Of a stretch of 64,000 nt of DNA, positions 17,676 to 27,475 are shown piece by piece. Within the stretch, counting starts at the first letter, position 1; each line of letters opens with the position of its first letter. Location of the stretch: NCBI GenBank assembly GCA_000415965.1, contig KE356560.1, positions 1,710,173-1,774,172 of the forward strand, given 5' to 3'. The notes beneath the pieces are model-generated. The model was not told the origin of the DNA. It did no database searches and saw only the letters and a list, made by a program, of their open reading frames with translations. This DNA comes from Haloquadratum walsbyi J07HQW1 (GTDB taxonomy: Archaea > Halobacteriota > Halobacteria > Halobacteriales > Haloferacaceae). The position numbers were made by a program, and so were the translations under genes.

Positions 17676-19766
17676 ATGAAGGAGACGCGACCGACAACAT
17701 GTATGCGATGTGCGGTTGGCTGCGGTTACCTCCAAACGGAAGCCGACGCCGACGAGCATATCGTTGATGTCTCTGGGGATCCAGATCACCCAACCAATCA
17801 CGGGCTAAAGTGTCAGAGAGGTGTCAATGAGACAGTTAATCCAAGCGCAGGCAGAGTGACACAGCCACTGATCCGCCGCGGTGGTTCGCTCCAGCCGACC
17901 ACATGGGACACTGTGCTTGGCGTTACGGCAACGCGGCTCATTGAAGCTGTTCGCCAGAGCCCGGACAATGTCGCGGTGTTGGGGAGTGGTCAACAGACGA
18001 ACGAGGCAGCCTACGCCCTTGGAAAGGTCACCCGAGGCGCAATCGGGACACAGTACTACGACGCGAACACAACGCTGTGTATGGCTTCGGCGGTCACCGC
18101 ATACTATCAGGCGTTCGGGAGTGACGGACCGCCACCGACTTACGACGATATTCCGAAGGCGAATACTCACGTCGTCTGGGGTGCGAACCCGGCTGTCGCT
18201 CATCCTGTTTTATACTCGTGGATTGCGAACAGTGTGACCGAAAGCGATGGTGAACTCATTGTCGTGGATCCAGTTACCACGACAACCGCAGCCGACGCCG
18301 ACATACACGCACAACCGAATCCGGGAACTGACCTTGCGTTGGCGCGAGCGGTGCTGGCAGCTGTGATTGCATCCGGAAACGTCGACGAACGGTTTGTCGA
18401 TCGTCATACTGAGGGGTATGCAGAGATGGTCGAATCGCTCCCGACGGTGGACGCCGCCGCGGAGACAGCGGGCATCGCACCCGAGCGCGTCCGCGACATC
18501 GCCGGCGCGCTGACCGCAAACACGCTCGTGTACTGGGGGATGGGCGTCAATCAAAGTATTCAGGGAACGGGAACGGCGCGAGCACTCATTGATCTGTGTC
18601 TTGCGACCGGAAACCTCGGACCGGGAAGCGGACCGTTTTCGTTGACAGGACAGGCTAACTCGATGGGCAATCGCGTGTGCGCCTCAAAAGGAACGTGGCC
18701 CGGACACCGAACGTTCAACGACTCAGCTAACCGCAAGATTATCGCAGACACATGGGATGTTCCGTTCAGTCGACTTCCGAAGTCTCCCGGTCCAGGATTC
18801 GTGCGGATTGTTGACGCGCTTGCTCGCGACAACATCGACATCTGCTGGACGGTCGCGACGAACCCAGTCGCTGGCGTACCTGATTCGAGCCACGTCGAGA
18901 CCGCTCTTGAGGACACATTCTTGATTGTACAGGACGCGTTCCGCTCGGATACCATCGAGTATGCTGACGTGGTATTACCGGCAGCGACATGGGGAGAATC
19001 GGTCGGTACGACGATGAACATGGAACGACGTGTGTCGCGGGTCACCGCATCAGCCGACCCCCCAGGGAAGGTCCGACAAGACATCGACATTATTGCTGCA
19101 ATCGGAAACCGGATTCATTCAGGGCTGTTTAATTCGCCCCCACTAGACCCAGAAACCATCTTTGACGAGATTCGCGAACTCACCGCAGGAACGAACGCAG
19201 ACATGTTCGGTATCAGCTACGACCGGCTTGAAGCCGAACGAGCAGTCCGGTGGCCCGCTCCAAGTGCTGATACTGAGGGGAGCTACCGGTATCATACGAA
19301 TGATGATGAGTGGTCGTTCCAAACAGCGTCCGGTCGGGCACAGTTCTCAACGGCGACACATAATCAAGTTCCAGAGCCGGTCGATTCGGAGTATCCGCTC
19401 ACGCTCACGACGGGTCGAACAGATGGCGTCTACAATACAGGTGTTCGGACACGAAATGATGCCGACACTGAGCGACCAACAGCGCGGATTCATCCAGAGA
19501 CGGTCGTTCAACACTTAGACGCCTTTGAACAAGGGCAGACGGTTATTACGTCGCGTCGGTCTCAGGTCGTCGTGGACGTCAGCCCGAACGACGACATTCC
19601 ACCTGGCATGGTCTGGTTGCCGATTCACAACGCGGCGATCAACGAACTCACACTGTCTGCAGTTGACCCTGATTCTGCCGAACCGAACCTCAAACAATGT
19701 GCGGTAGGGCTGTTGGCACCGGCGCGTCGAAAGATGGATGCGCCTCATAGAACCACCTCGAAGTGA
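17676..19766 (+). CDS. nasA: second assimilatory nitrate reductase paralogue
   Basis: From the ATG at 17676 this 696-residue protein aligns along its whole length with the other NasA. A GTG at 17670 would add two residues. The cluster cysteines 9, 12, 16 and 46 and molybdenum ligand Cys135 fall at identical positions. Long blocks such as GSGQQTNEAAYALGK and SLIDLCLATGNLGPG or its variant are shared, while loops have diverged. The gene is intact, with no frameshift or lost ligand, so it is probably functional. It is transcribed away from nirA and precedes narK. A differing affinity, expression pattern or substrate is possible. Confidence 0.9.
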   Translation: MKETRPTTCMRCAVGCGYLQTEADADEHIVDVSGDPDHPTNHGLKCQRGVNETVNPSAGRVTQPLIRRGGSLQPTTWDTVLGVTATRLIEAVRQSPDNVAVLGSGQQTNEAAYALGKVTRGAIGTQYYDANTTLCMASAVTAYYQAFGSDGPPPTYDDIPKANTHVVWGANPAVAHPVLYSWIANSVTESDGELIVVDPVTTTTAADADIHAQPNPGTDLALARAVLAAVIASGNVDERFVDRHTEGYAEMVESLPTVDAAAETAGIAPERVRDIAGALTANTLVYWGMGVNQSIQGTGTARALIDLCLATGNLGPGSGPFSLTGQANSMGNRVCASKGTWPGHRTFNDSANRKIIADTWDVPFSRLPKSPGPGFVRIVDALARDNIDICWTVATNPVAGVPDSSHVETALEDTFLIVQDAFRSDTIEYADVVLPAATWGESVGTTMNMERRVSRVTASADPPGKVRQDIDIIAAIGNRIHSGLFNSPPLDPETIFDEIRELTAGTNADMFGISYDRLEAERAVRWPAPSADTEGSYRYHTNDDEWSFQTASGRAQFSTATHNQVPEPVDSEYPLTLTTGRTDGVYNTGVRTRNDADTERPTARIHPETVVQHLDAFEQGQTVITSRRSQVVVDVSPNDDIPPGMVWLPIHNAAINELTLSAVDPDSAEPNLKQCAVGLLAPARRKMDAPHRTTSK

Positions 19767-20227
19767 CATCTCGGCTCCCCCTAATCAGCTACTGATTTAA
19801 TGTGGGTTCTTCGCCGTTTCTCGATGGCGACAGTGTGTTGCGACGGTCGACAGCTATCGACGCGCGCTCGTTTCTATTATCCCCGGTCAGGCACCGCCGT
19901 CATCTTCGGTGGAAGCAGATAATGATCATAGCTAGCTGATGAAAGACGGTTGTCTCACGGAAAGACACACAGCAATAAACAATCATGAGGTACATTTCTT
20001 TACTTCATCTGATTATCTGTTAATTTTAGAAAGAAAATGAATTTCTCTTCTCAGGCTGTTAAAACGAACGCTACTCCGATGTGTTCTTTCTATTCCGCAA
20101 ATACTTCTCAATTAAATTGACCATGCATCAACCAAATAGTTTATCAATTACCCGTTGATGATATATTCGTGTGAAAAATCACAAATACAGAAGCAAAAGG
20201 CGTATTCCTTATTGGAATGTAATTGCC
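19767..20227. promoter_or_regulatory. AT-rich leader region upstream of narK
   Basis: About 460 bases without a gene, strongly AT-rich from 19980 onward. It should contain the promoter for the 38-codon ORF and narK. Several TATA-like runs exist between 20100 and 20215, so the true box cannot be chosen by eye. Confidence 0.4.
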
Positions 20228-20344
20228 ATGCCAGACGAATCGCGAATACCGGATACGAAGCCGTCTGAACTGTCGCCATCGCGATCAGATAATGAGAAGC
20301 GTCAGTATGTAGGGCATATCGATATCATGGGGTGTCTCGAATGA
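20228..20344 (+). CDS. 38-residue ORF overlapping narK
   Basis: ATG at 20228 opens a 38-codon frame whose TGA at 20342-20344 overlaps the narK ATG in the classic ATGA arrangement. The product is polar and charged, beginning [18 protein letters not shown] and ending IMGCLE. It has no recognisable domain. The overlap and start position favour a translated leader or microprotein coupled to narK rather than noise. Alternatively it is a former N-terminal extension of NarK separated by a frameshift. It would be the second microprotein in this nitrate cluster. Confidence 0.5.
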   Translation: MPDESRIPDTKPSELSPSRSDNEKRQYVGHIDIMGCLE

Positions 20345-21657
20345 ACAGTCCAATGAAGATGACGAAGTATCGGACGTTACTGCTCGCGACAATCGGTTTT
20401 AATTTCTCTTTTCTGATTTGGTTCTCATTTGCGCCATTCACTGGACCGATGGCGGATGAGTTCGGTCTGTCATTAGCCGAGATTGGTGTTTTGGCGAGCG
20501 CAGCGATCTGGCTGGCTCCGTTTGGACGTATCCTTACGGGATGGCTCTCGGATCGGTTTGGCGCACCGACAATCTTCGCTATTGTTTTGGCGTACGTCGG
20601 GGTCTTCTCGATTTGGAGCGCGTTCGCCGAGTCGTACACTGTGTTCTTTATCACGCGATTAATCGTTGCCACAGCCGGTATCACGTTCGTGATTGGGATT
20701 CAACACGTCTCTGAGTGGTTCGACGCAGCGGAACTTGGGACTGCTGAGGGGATTTACGCCGGTATCGGGAACGCCGGCGCAGCGGGTGGGGCGCTGATCC
20801 TTCCTCGGGTATTCTCGCCTGGGTGGAGCGGTCCAATTTTCAACACAAACTGGCGGGCTGCGTTCTTTTACACCGGAATTGTCTCAATCTTGTTGGCAGG
20901 TATCTACTATACGTTCGGTGAAGCCGCAAAAAGCAGTCAAAAGCGCGCAGCGACCAAAAGCAAAGCAAGCCTGAAAGAGTGGGTTTTCACTGCGACGCGG
21001 TACGGAACGGTGGTACTTGCACTGGCGTACGTCATGACGTTTGGGCTTGAGTTATCAATGAACGGCTGGCTCGCTACGTATTACCGTGAAGGATTCAATA
21101 CGCAGAATCTTGTATTGGCTTCCACATTTGCAGCGACATTCTCAGTTGCGGCTGGACTGCTCCGTCCGGTCGGCGGGTACGTGAGCGATCTTCTCGCCCG
21201 AAAGGAACGGAACATCATTCCATTCTTTACTGGTCGTTATCGTGAACAGTGGACGTTTGTCTCGTTGTGTTTCGTCGTCCTTGCCATGTTTGGAATGACA
21301 CTTGCGGGTCTGACCGGGCAAGTACTCATCGCTGTCAGCGCAGGGTTCCTCGTTGGGATGGGTTGTGCGTTCTCAGAGGGAGCAATCTTCGCACAGGTAC
21401 CCGCGATGTTTCCGGACAGTTCTGGTGCCGTCGCAGGCGTCGTCGGTGGAGTCGGGACCGTTGGGGGAATCGTCTATCCATTGGTGTACGCCGCGCCGTT
21501 CCTGCCGAATCTCCATACTGGATATTCCATCGTGGCTGTGTCGATGATTCCGATTGTGTTATTGGCAGCGTGGGTCTTCCAGCCCACCGTTGCTGAACGT
21601 GCGACTGATGACGGACTGGTTACCGGACGGGATTCTGGAGGGGTTGCTGACGATTAA
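20341..21657 (+). CDS. narK: nitrate/nitrite transporter, MFS family
   Basis: The protein has 438 residues from the ATG at 20341, a start favoured by the ATGA overlap with the upstream ORF. A GTG at 20332 is an alternative. About twelve membrane helices are visible. The motif GWLSDRFGA between helices two and three is the MFS loop signature, and [11 protein letters not shown] is the glycine-rich nitrate signature of NarK/NrtB-type transporters. A conserved arginine in [11 protein letters not shown] fits the substrate-binding helix. It would import nitrate for the neighbouring NasA and NirA enzymes. Confidence 0.92.
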   Translation: MNSPMKMTKYRTLLLATIGFNFSFLIWFSFAPFTGPMADEFGLSLAEIGVLASAAIWLAPFGRILTGWLSDRFGAPTIFAIVLAYVGVFSIWSAFAESYTVFFITRLIVATAGITFVIGIQHVSEWFDAAELGTAEGIYAGIGNAGAAGGALILPRVFSPGWSGPIFNTNWRAAFFYTGIVSILLAGIYYTFGEAAKSSQKRAATKSKASLKEWVFTATRYGTVVLALAYVMTFGLELSMNGWLATYYREGFNTQNLVLASTFAATFSVAAGLLRPVGGYVSDLLARKERNIIPFFTGRYREQWTFVSLCFVVLAMFGMTLAGLTGQVLIAVSAGFLVGMGCAFSEGAIFAQVPAMFPDSSGAVAGVVGGVGTVGGIVYPLVYAAPFLPNLHTGYSIVAVSMIPIVLLAAWVFQPTVAERATDDGLVTGRDSGGVADD

Positions 21658-22176
21658 CGACGTATATATGATCCCATCGAAGCCTGAGTCGAAACGGTGA
21701 TACTATCATCAGTCCACCTGATACCGGTCTAACACATCGTGACCAGTCACGGTATTGTTGCGAGCTTGCGAGCATGTTGAATCGGTAAATTGCCTCGGGA
21801 TCATGCCCCGTAGCATCCGGCTTGTAACTCAGTGAACGCGCTACGTTTGTTGCATCTGATTATTATATTAGTATGAAAGAGGCTCACCGAATACTAACAT
21901 ATCTCATCTGACGTCGAGTCAATCAGCGTCACCCCGCTTAAACGCGGGTTTTGGATAATACATCTGATATCCCGAGTCACCGGTGTCAATACTCCTGACG
22001 ACATTATCGTTGACCTGCAGCTTCGTAAACGGTGAACTACTGACCCAATAGACTACCAGGCTGTCGTAGGTACTAGAGTGAAGTCTGAGTGCAAAAAGGT
22101 AGGATTTCACCGAGAGAGACCGTTGGCTGGCAATTATATATTTAGACTGTCTGAAATTGTATGTTTCATTGTGAAT
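21658..22176. other. intergenic, nothing recognised
   Basis: Roughly 520 bases after narK without a supported gene. Frames are short and on both strands. AT-rich DNA around 21850-21900 and 22130-22170 may hold the promoter of the small membrane protein gene at 22177. Confidence 0.35.
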
Positions 22177-22473
22177 ATGAAGAGAATATCACAGACACTG
22201 TTTCGTGAACCCGATGGACGGACGAAAGGGCTCTGTTTTGCAGGGGTGTCGCTTGGAGGCGCTCTTGTGTGGGTGTCTCTGAGCGTCACATTTGGTGAGT
22301 TCTTATCGCCTTTTATCCTCTTTGTGTCTCTGTCCTGTGGATTGGTTGGGATTGCCGAATCTCTGCCTGTGTCTCAGCGACGGTTCGCAGGAATCCTCCG
22401 GGTGGGAGCTGTAGGCATACAGTTGGCAGTGCTACTGCATCTCCTGAGTGCTCCAGAGTTCTATGTGTCGTAG
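22177..22473 (+). CDS. small membrane protein, unknown
   Basis: Starting at MKRISQTLFRE the product has 98 residues. A longer in-frame version from 22078 is possible but would add a cysteine-rich polar stretch unlike a normal N-terminus. After a basic lead there are three hydrophobic segments, roughly residues 17-35, 38-58 and 70-95. The basic N-terminus suggests a cytoplasmic start. No family is recognised and there are no near neighbours. Confidence 0.5.
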   Translation: MKRISQTLFREPDGRTKGLCFAGVSLGGALVWVSLSVTFGEFLSPFILFVSLSCGLVGIAESLPVSQRRFAGILRVGAVGIQLAVLLHLLSAPEFYVS

Positions 22474-23316
22474 CTCTTCATTTCCGTCAATATCGGCGTT
22501 GACATCAACATCACGATTGAGACGAATAATCAATTCATGTTGTTTAGTATATGTGACACCTACTTAGGTGAGAGCTATCTTGACCATGTGAGATCAGAAA
22601 GAACAGACTCAAGCAGTCGATCGAGTGGTTGGTTCCTTGAGCGAATTTGATGAAGGCGCAGTGAGTAAAATGGTTGCGGGAAGCGCATGGTTATGTTATG
22701 ATACAGGCGAGGAGGTAAGGCTATGATAGACTCTTTCTCTACAACCGGCAGAGTAGTTTCTTATATTAATGATAACTCAGTTGAGCGGGAGAGAGTGTTT
22801 GTTAAGATACTACCAGAGTAGACAGAGCCACGAGTTCTAGAAACACTTGCTCGTTCGCGTCTCATAACAGTGTAATGAAATCGTGGTATATTCGTGACGG
22901 TGTTCGTATCTCTGTTATCGTGGCGAGATGACGGAGATATCGACAACGCAACCGTGACACCGACAACGACAGTTATGCTCAAGACTGAGACAGGACCGGA
23001 CGATGACGATATCGGCTTCAATTGAGACTGAAACACAGCTTCTCTCGGAGGTGGGGGTTCCTCTACCGGAGTGTCAGCTGTCCGTGGACTCTGTGTTTAG
23101 ATCAGCAACCAGCCAACAACGTGGTTCATACCACGACCGCGGGATTGGGTCGGCGTTAAGTGTCTCAGATTCAGATTCTAGATTTTGATTCCAGTCTTCA
23201 GATTGCTGCGTTTCCATTGAATCAGCACGGAGTTTTTTTGAAATCTAATCGCAAACCCCGTCATGAGTCAGCCAAGCATCTATTTGGTATTAGTTAAAAA
23301 GACCGCGTAGCGTTTC
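22474..23316. other. gene-poor stretch
   Basis: No supported gene in about 840 bases. A minus-strand frame at 22761-23036 contains a hydrophobic run (SVLSITVVVGVTVALS) loosely like an archaeal pilin helix, but lacks the rest of such a protein. The plus-strand 61-codon frame at 23003-23188 is equally unsupported. Confidence 0.35.
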
Positions 23317-23784
23317 ATGTCCATAGATGTCACCGACGTTCATTTGAACGAGTACGATGCTGGCGTGTCGGGCGGACGGCTCGTCTATCAAGAGAGGAAT
23401 CTGGCATATACTGACCCTGCCGAACCGGAGCGTGAGGTGACGACGATTCCAGTTGAGGACATCACGCGGGTAGACGCGGGGACCGATCTGTCGCTAACTG
23501 GCTTCCGGGGATTAGCACTTTTTTATTTACTCTTCGCAGTTGTAGCAACCTATCGTGCAGTCCTGTTCCTTGCTGATGGGGCGGAACTGACCGTGGTCTC
23601 TGGGGGGACGTACGTCATCGCCATCTTCTGTTGGTACGGTGTGGCTAACTTTGCAACGCAGGAGGTCGGTGCAGTGAGGATTCTGACAGTCGAAACTGTC
23701 GAGACCGAATACACCTTTCTAACGGACGGACAAACCGAACGGTTTGGACAGATTGCCTCGCAACTTGGGGGAGGCCAGACGTGA
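23317..23784 (+). CDS. membrane protein with two central helices
   Basis: The 155-residue product has a polar N-terminal domain of about 65 residues, then two hydrophobic helices near residues 67-88 and 94-113, and a C-terminal polar domain of 40 residues ending LGGGQT. The N-terminal part, with RLVYQERNLAYT and an IPVEDITRVDAG stretch, resembles a PH-like beta domain as seen in other small haloarchaeal membrane proteins. That reading is tentative. There are no operon partners. Confidence 0.6.
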   Translation: MSIDVTDVHLNEYDAGVSGGRLVYQERNLAYTDPAEPEREVTTIPVEDITRVDAGTDLSLTGFRGLALFYLLFAVVATYRAVLFLADGAELTVVSGGTYVIAIFCWYGVANFATQEVGAVRILTVETVETEYTFLTDGQTERFGQIASQLGGGQT

Positions 23785-24363
23785 GAGACATGATAGCAGC
23801 TAGTTGATACTATCAATCAGGGCAGCAGACTGTCTCCTCATCTTGTCCGAGGAGCGGGCTTCGTTCAGTTATCCCCGCTCCAGTACTAGAGATGATATCC
23901 CCGATACCTGTTTTTTGATTCGTCTGTGAGTGGTTATCGCCTGCAGTGCTGTCTGCTGTCTGTTGTCAGGATCGATCAAGTAGTGCATAGTATTTGTGTC
24001 ACTGCATCGTCTCCATGACGATGCAACTCGAATTGTCACACCTGGAGGACAACTCACTCGATCATCCATCATCTCACTCAGAAGGGAATTACGCTGTGAC
24101 ATGCTCACGAGTCTGAATCAAACGCGAGTTAACTACGCTACAATCGAGGGTCAAATTATCGCTGTTGAGTTTTGTCGTTTCGATGTTTCGATCAGCTTGT
24201 TCCCCCATCGTTCGTTGATGTCCTCGTTAATACTCGTCTATGTGGCAGTACACGGTCTCTGTGTGTGAAGATTTCATTTGAGTGCCCTATCTCTCTGGTA
24301 CTCGTGTCGTCTGTGCTTTTGAAAAACAGAGTATATATCATCACTACCGTTGGATGTGATCAC
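23785..24363. other. intergenic, nothing recognised
   Basis: Chance frames only. The 90-codon plus-strand frame at 23996-24268 and the antisense frame have no protein-like features. A TATA-like run (GTATATATCA) near 24330 lies about 35 bases before the small ORF at 24364. Confidence 0.35.
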
Positions 24364-24531
24364 ATGGGTGATTCGACGACAGGAGGCTCACTTCCCCAAA
24401 ATAGTTATATCGATGTTGATACGAACAAACTGGTTTTTCTGAGTCGCACTCAGATTCGAAGTCCAATTCAAGACAGTGCAACCAGAGTGACCGTCGAATA
24501 CAGAGATAAATTGAAGCAGACAGCGCGATGA
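24364..24531 (+). CDS. possible 55-residue protein
   Basis: The ATG at 24364 (MGDSTTGGS) begins a 55-residue product with haloarchaeal-like acidic and polar composition. A TATA-like sequence (GTATATATCA) sits at a suitable distance upstream. The C-terminal region alternates in a way that suggests beta strands (KLVFLSRTQIRSPIQ). No motif is recognised. It precedes the ParB-like gene by about 150 bases on the same strand, so the two may be linked. Confidence 0.35.
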   Translation: MGDSTTGGSLPQNSYIDVDTNKLVFLSRTQIRSPIQDSATRVTVEYRDKLKQTAR

Positions 24532-24677
24532 GTTACTCTCAATGCTCAGAATGATACCACTACCACCGCCACCGCCACCATCATCGGCATTATCGGATTG
24601 TGACGAGTGTCAGTTCTCCAGAACTGAAACACATCGGATGCAACCGACCGTGGCTTAATCTGCAGACCTCTTACAGA

Positions 24678-25499
24678 ATGACCCGACTCACAACAGACAC
24701 TGATGACCCAGATCACCCAGAGCACAAACACGACCACGAACACGAACACAATCACGAGAATGACCTCTCATTCGGAGACATTGTGATTGACAGGAAACGT
24801 TCGGACTCGAAGAACAAGAGGACGGAGAACAACAACAAGACGAAGAATGAGAGTGAGACTGGGACTGACACTCACAAGGCAGTGGTAGTCAATGTGCCGC
24901 CTGTGACGGCTGAAGAATGGGATGTGCTCGACCGTGGGACGACTGTTGCGGAAGATAATCCACAGTACCGGAGTGATGCACCGATAGCGATCGTCGTGTT
25001 CATGCCAGAACTTGACTCCGAGTTTCAATACTATTCTGGAGTCGCACCACTCACATTGACTCGACTCAACGGATCTGGAGTCAATTGGTATGCATTTCCA
25101 CAGCCGCGACTTCGGAAAGTGGGTTCGAGAGGACCGGTCGAAGTTGATATCAATCAGATACAGCCATTGCGATACCACTCCCGGACATTTTCGGTGAGTC
25201 ATAACAGACAATTTATCGAGGAGATTGCAGCCAGAGGGCAACTATCGAGGGCTCCTCTTGTGTGGGCAAACCGCACTGACAACGATTCCCTGAGTTTATT
25301 GGATGGTCACAAACGGGTCTGGGCAAGTCATGTGGCTGGACTCGAAACAATCCAGGTTCTTGGCATGTATCTGGACGACGAGACTGCAACGAGAGTGTGG
25401 GCAAACCGCCATCTTGGGGGCTACAATCGCGCTGAAACGAACTGTGCGAAAGAGCGGCTCAAAGATGAGTGGGGAGAGGATTATCGGCAGTTTTTCTGA
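24678..25499 (+). CDS. ParB/sulfiredoxin-like domain protein with His-rich leader
   Basis: Starting at MTRLTTDTDD (24678) the product has 273 residues. An earlier frame opening at 24600 seems unlikely. The first 70 residues are a low-complexity charged segment with alternating His, Glu and Asp (HKHDHEHEHNHEND) followed by a Lys/Asn/Glu-rich part. The C-terminal half contains the ParB-type core: a VDINQIQPLRYHS strand, FIEEIAARGQLSRAPLVWANR, and LLDGHKRVWASHVAGLETI, matching the family's GxxR-like loop. No ParA or centromere repeats are nearby. It may be a DNA-binding or CTP-binding protein, or a metal-responsive factor. Confidence 0.65.
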   Translation: MTRLTTDTDDPDHPEHKHDHEHEHNHENDLSFGDIVIDRKRSDSKNKRTENNNKTKNESETGTDTHKAVVVNVPPVTAEEWDVLDRGTTVAEDNPQYRSDAPIAIVVFMPELDSEFQYYSGVAPLTLTRLNGSGVNWYAFPQPRLRKVGSRGPVEVDINQIQPLRYHSRTFSVSHNRQFIEEIAARGQLSRAPLVWANRTDNDSLSLLDGHKRVWASHVAGLETIQVLGMYLDDETATRVWANRHLGGYNRAETNCAKERLKDEWGEDYRQFF

Positions 25500-25913
25500 T
25501 GAATAATGACAACTAATTGAGTAAGTTCGCCCTTGATTCTATTGCGATGACCTCTCCTGGACGTTTTCAACCCGGAGCAGCGGATAGATAGGTGCCGAAT
25601 CCATATACCTGTTACGCAGAAGGACTCAGAGACAACTCCACGTATCAGTTTCGCTGACCGAAGGGTAACGCGTTCGAGCGGGACACTCCCCCCCTCGCGC
25701 TTGAGCAGACGATGGACGAGCGGTTCGGGCCGGTCGACAGCTGATTCTGACTCGGATGAGGACATAGGTGGGAGACGGAACCCACGCGGGAATCCCGCCA
25801 CCCAATTGAGGGCCGGTAAATTCGCCGGTCAGGATGCGTCGTGGAGATTGTCGAGCCGGCACTGGATGCAATGGTCGTTTGATTATACGTCTCCAACAAT
25901 TCGAGTGGAGTGA
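25500..25913. other. start of GC-richer decayed patch
   Basis: No supported gene. Base composition becomes GC-richer than on the left, and overlapping frames with high Arg and Ser on both strands are typical of GC-rich non-coding or decayed DNA. The DNA up to about 27.2 kb shares this character and probably arrived by transfer. Confidence 0.4.
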
Positions 25914-26447
25914 TCACTCTTGGAACTGATACCGATTTTCGACCGCCTCGACGAAATCGAACGCTCGGACCAACTGGACGCGGTCCTCGTATCCGTGTTC
26001 GGTCAACGCCCGTTCGATCCCTCGAAACGCTGGTAGATCATGCGTGTAGACGGCGACCGGTCACCACGTTCGAGAAGCATCGCCGTTGCCCCACCAACTT
26101 CGGCATCGGTCTGTTCGATGTTGTGTTCGGAGCGGTCGTCAGCGGCAGCAATGTATCGACGAACCATATCCATCGTCGCCGAGATCACGGACAACGAGAG
26201 CTCGGTACTTCTGTGGCTCGTCGTCAGAGAGCGTCTCAACTGTACCCATCTCTTCGAGCCGAGACAGTAACGTCTGAGTAGTCTCTCGAGAGAAGTCGAG
26301 CGCGTTCATGACCTCGCGAACGGTCGCAGGCTCTTCACGATAGAGGTACGCGTACAGACCGGTCAGCTGTGGATTCTTGAGGAGAGTTGCGACTGAGAGG
26401 AGATCTCCGACTACCGATCCGTGCGCACAGCGCGTATCGTCAGGCAT
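25914..26447 (-). pseudogene. winged-helix regulator, frameshifted
   Basis: The intact N-terminal part of 100 residues from 26447 reads LLSVATLLKNPQLTGLYAYLY, then a winged-helix core with TVREVMNALDFSRETTQTLLSRLEEMGTV. Near 26160 the frame shifts to one reading VRRYIAAADDRSEHNIEQTD and again near 26050 to YTHDLPAFRGIERALTEHGYEDRVQL, ending at 25914. Joined, these give one regulator of about 175 residues like haloarchaeal plasmid-borne HTH proteins. Two frameshifts make it inactive, though the DNA-binding part could still be made. Confidence 0.65.
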
Positions 26448-26578
26448 GATTCAACCACCAGTCGTTCAGTTTTCCAGCATCGCACCTATTCGACCTGCGT
26501 CTTCAGCGTTCTCGCTTCCGGACAGATCGTGCATCGCAAGTCCCTCCTCAACTATGTCATCGAACAGCATGTGTGCCT

Positions 26579-26923
26579 CTACGATGCTGCAGCCGCTGTA
26601 TCTCCAGCGTCGGGATCAAACGGGAGGTTGATGACGAGTTCGTCGAACCAGACGACCGGGCGCTTGCTCTGACCATCTTCTTCGAAGAAGGTGATTCCCA
26701 GTTGGGCAAGCTGACTGAGTTCCTCGTGGACGTTCTTTACGTCTCGGTCAACAACCAGAGCAGCCTCGTTGATGCTCGATGGTTCGTCCCGACGAATGGC
26801 CTCGATGAGCTCGAGGACACGCGGCGTCAGCGTCTCCATGAGGTCGTCGTAACTGGTAAACGAGAGCGTCGGCGTAGCACCGACTGGAACTGCGCGTCGT
26901 GTTCGTGCATGTAGGCGATGGTC
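26579..26923 (-). pseudogene. HVO_A0114-like winged-helix protein, truncated
   Basis: The C-terminal 86 residues, METLTPRVLELIEAI onward, match the DNA-binding part of the HVO_A0114 group: a helix with PSSINEAALVVDRDVKNVHEEL followed by a wing with SKRPVVWFDELVINLPFD. Upstream in the same frame VGATPTLSFTSYDDL continues the family pattern, but the frame is closed by a TGA at 26924-26926, so the normal N-terminus is lost. A shortened protein from 26839 may still be produced. Such proteins often pair with TumE-type toxins. No intact toxin is visible here. Confidence 0.55.
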
Positions 26924-27200
26924 TCATCGCGAGGAACGACTGGGGAGCCGTCGACATAGTCAACTTCGAGCGTTGGTCGCGGAGCAAGGACAATCTGGAG
27001 GGACGTCGAGTCCGCCCCGCGGTTGTTGCTTGAGCACTGCTGGTAGAATTGCTGAAAAAAACCATGCCTCGACGTTCTGCTCACGAACGGGGAGAAAGGC
27101 TCGATAGTCGTTGCGACCGATGTGGTAGCCACCCTCCAGGCGTCGACTGCATCGATCTGGGTGAATGCAGACGGTCAGTTTGACTCACGCCGCCCGACAC
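26924..27200 (-). pseudogene. decayed gene of unknown family
   Basis: Minus-strand reading gives EGGYHIGRNDYRAFLPVREQ, then after a frame change SLQIVLAPRPTLEVDYVDGSPVV and YMHEHDAQF. The parts read like one protein with at least one frameshift. It lies directly upstream of the HVO_A0114-like remnant and could be its former partner. I do not recognise the family. Confidence 0.35.
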
Positions 27201-27313
27201 TGGAATTACTTTATCCAAAATCACGACCTCATCTCTGCGATTGAGCCACTTTCATATATCCCTGGTCGAGAGCGTGCAATCATCAACGTTGAACCGACGA
27301 TAATGACAGGGAG

Positions 27314-27475
27314 ATGAAACAAGCACGTGAGCTAGAGCAGGGATACTATCTTGAATTGAATCTGAGCTGGGATCAGAAACAACGTGAGATGGAGCGGATG
27401 GCAGAAACCTGTGGTGTGGAAGTCAGCACTCAAGAATGGGAACTGAGCAATCAACTCGTGATTAAGTCTGAGTAG
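27314..27475 (+). CDS. possible 53-residue protein
   Basis: ATG at 27314 gives a 53-residue charged product beginning MKQARELEQGYYLELNLSWDQ and ending NQLVIKSE. It is predicted mostly helical, with Gln and Glu frequent and one Cys. GGGAG just upstream may serve as a ribosome-binding site. Its 3' end overlaps the convergent VOC gene by 25 bases. No family is recognised. Confidence 0.4.
   Translation: MKQARELEQGYYLELNLSWDQKQREMERMAETCGVEVSTQEWELSNQLVIKSE

Noticed and set aside
22761..23036. Possible archaeal pilin helix on the minus strand
   Set aside because: Only a hydrophobic run is similar. The prepilin cleavage motif and a pilin-like body are missing.
24546..24755. Valine-rich minus-strand frame opposite the ParB-like leader
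   Set aside because: It is the complement of the His/Asp/Glu-rich repeat codons and not an independent membrane protein.
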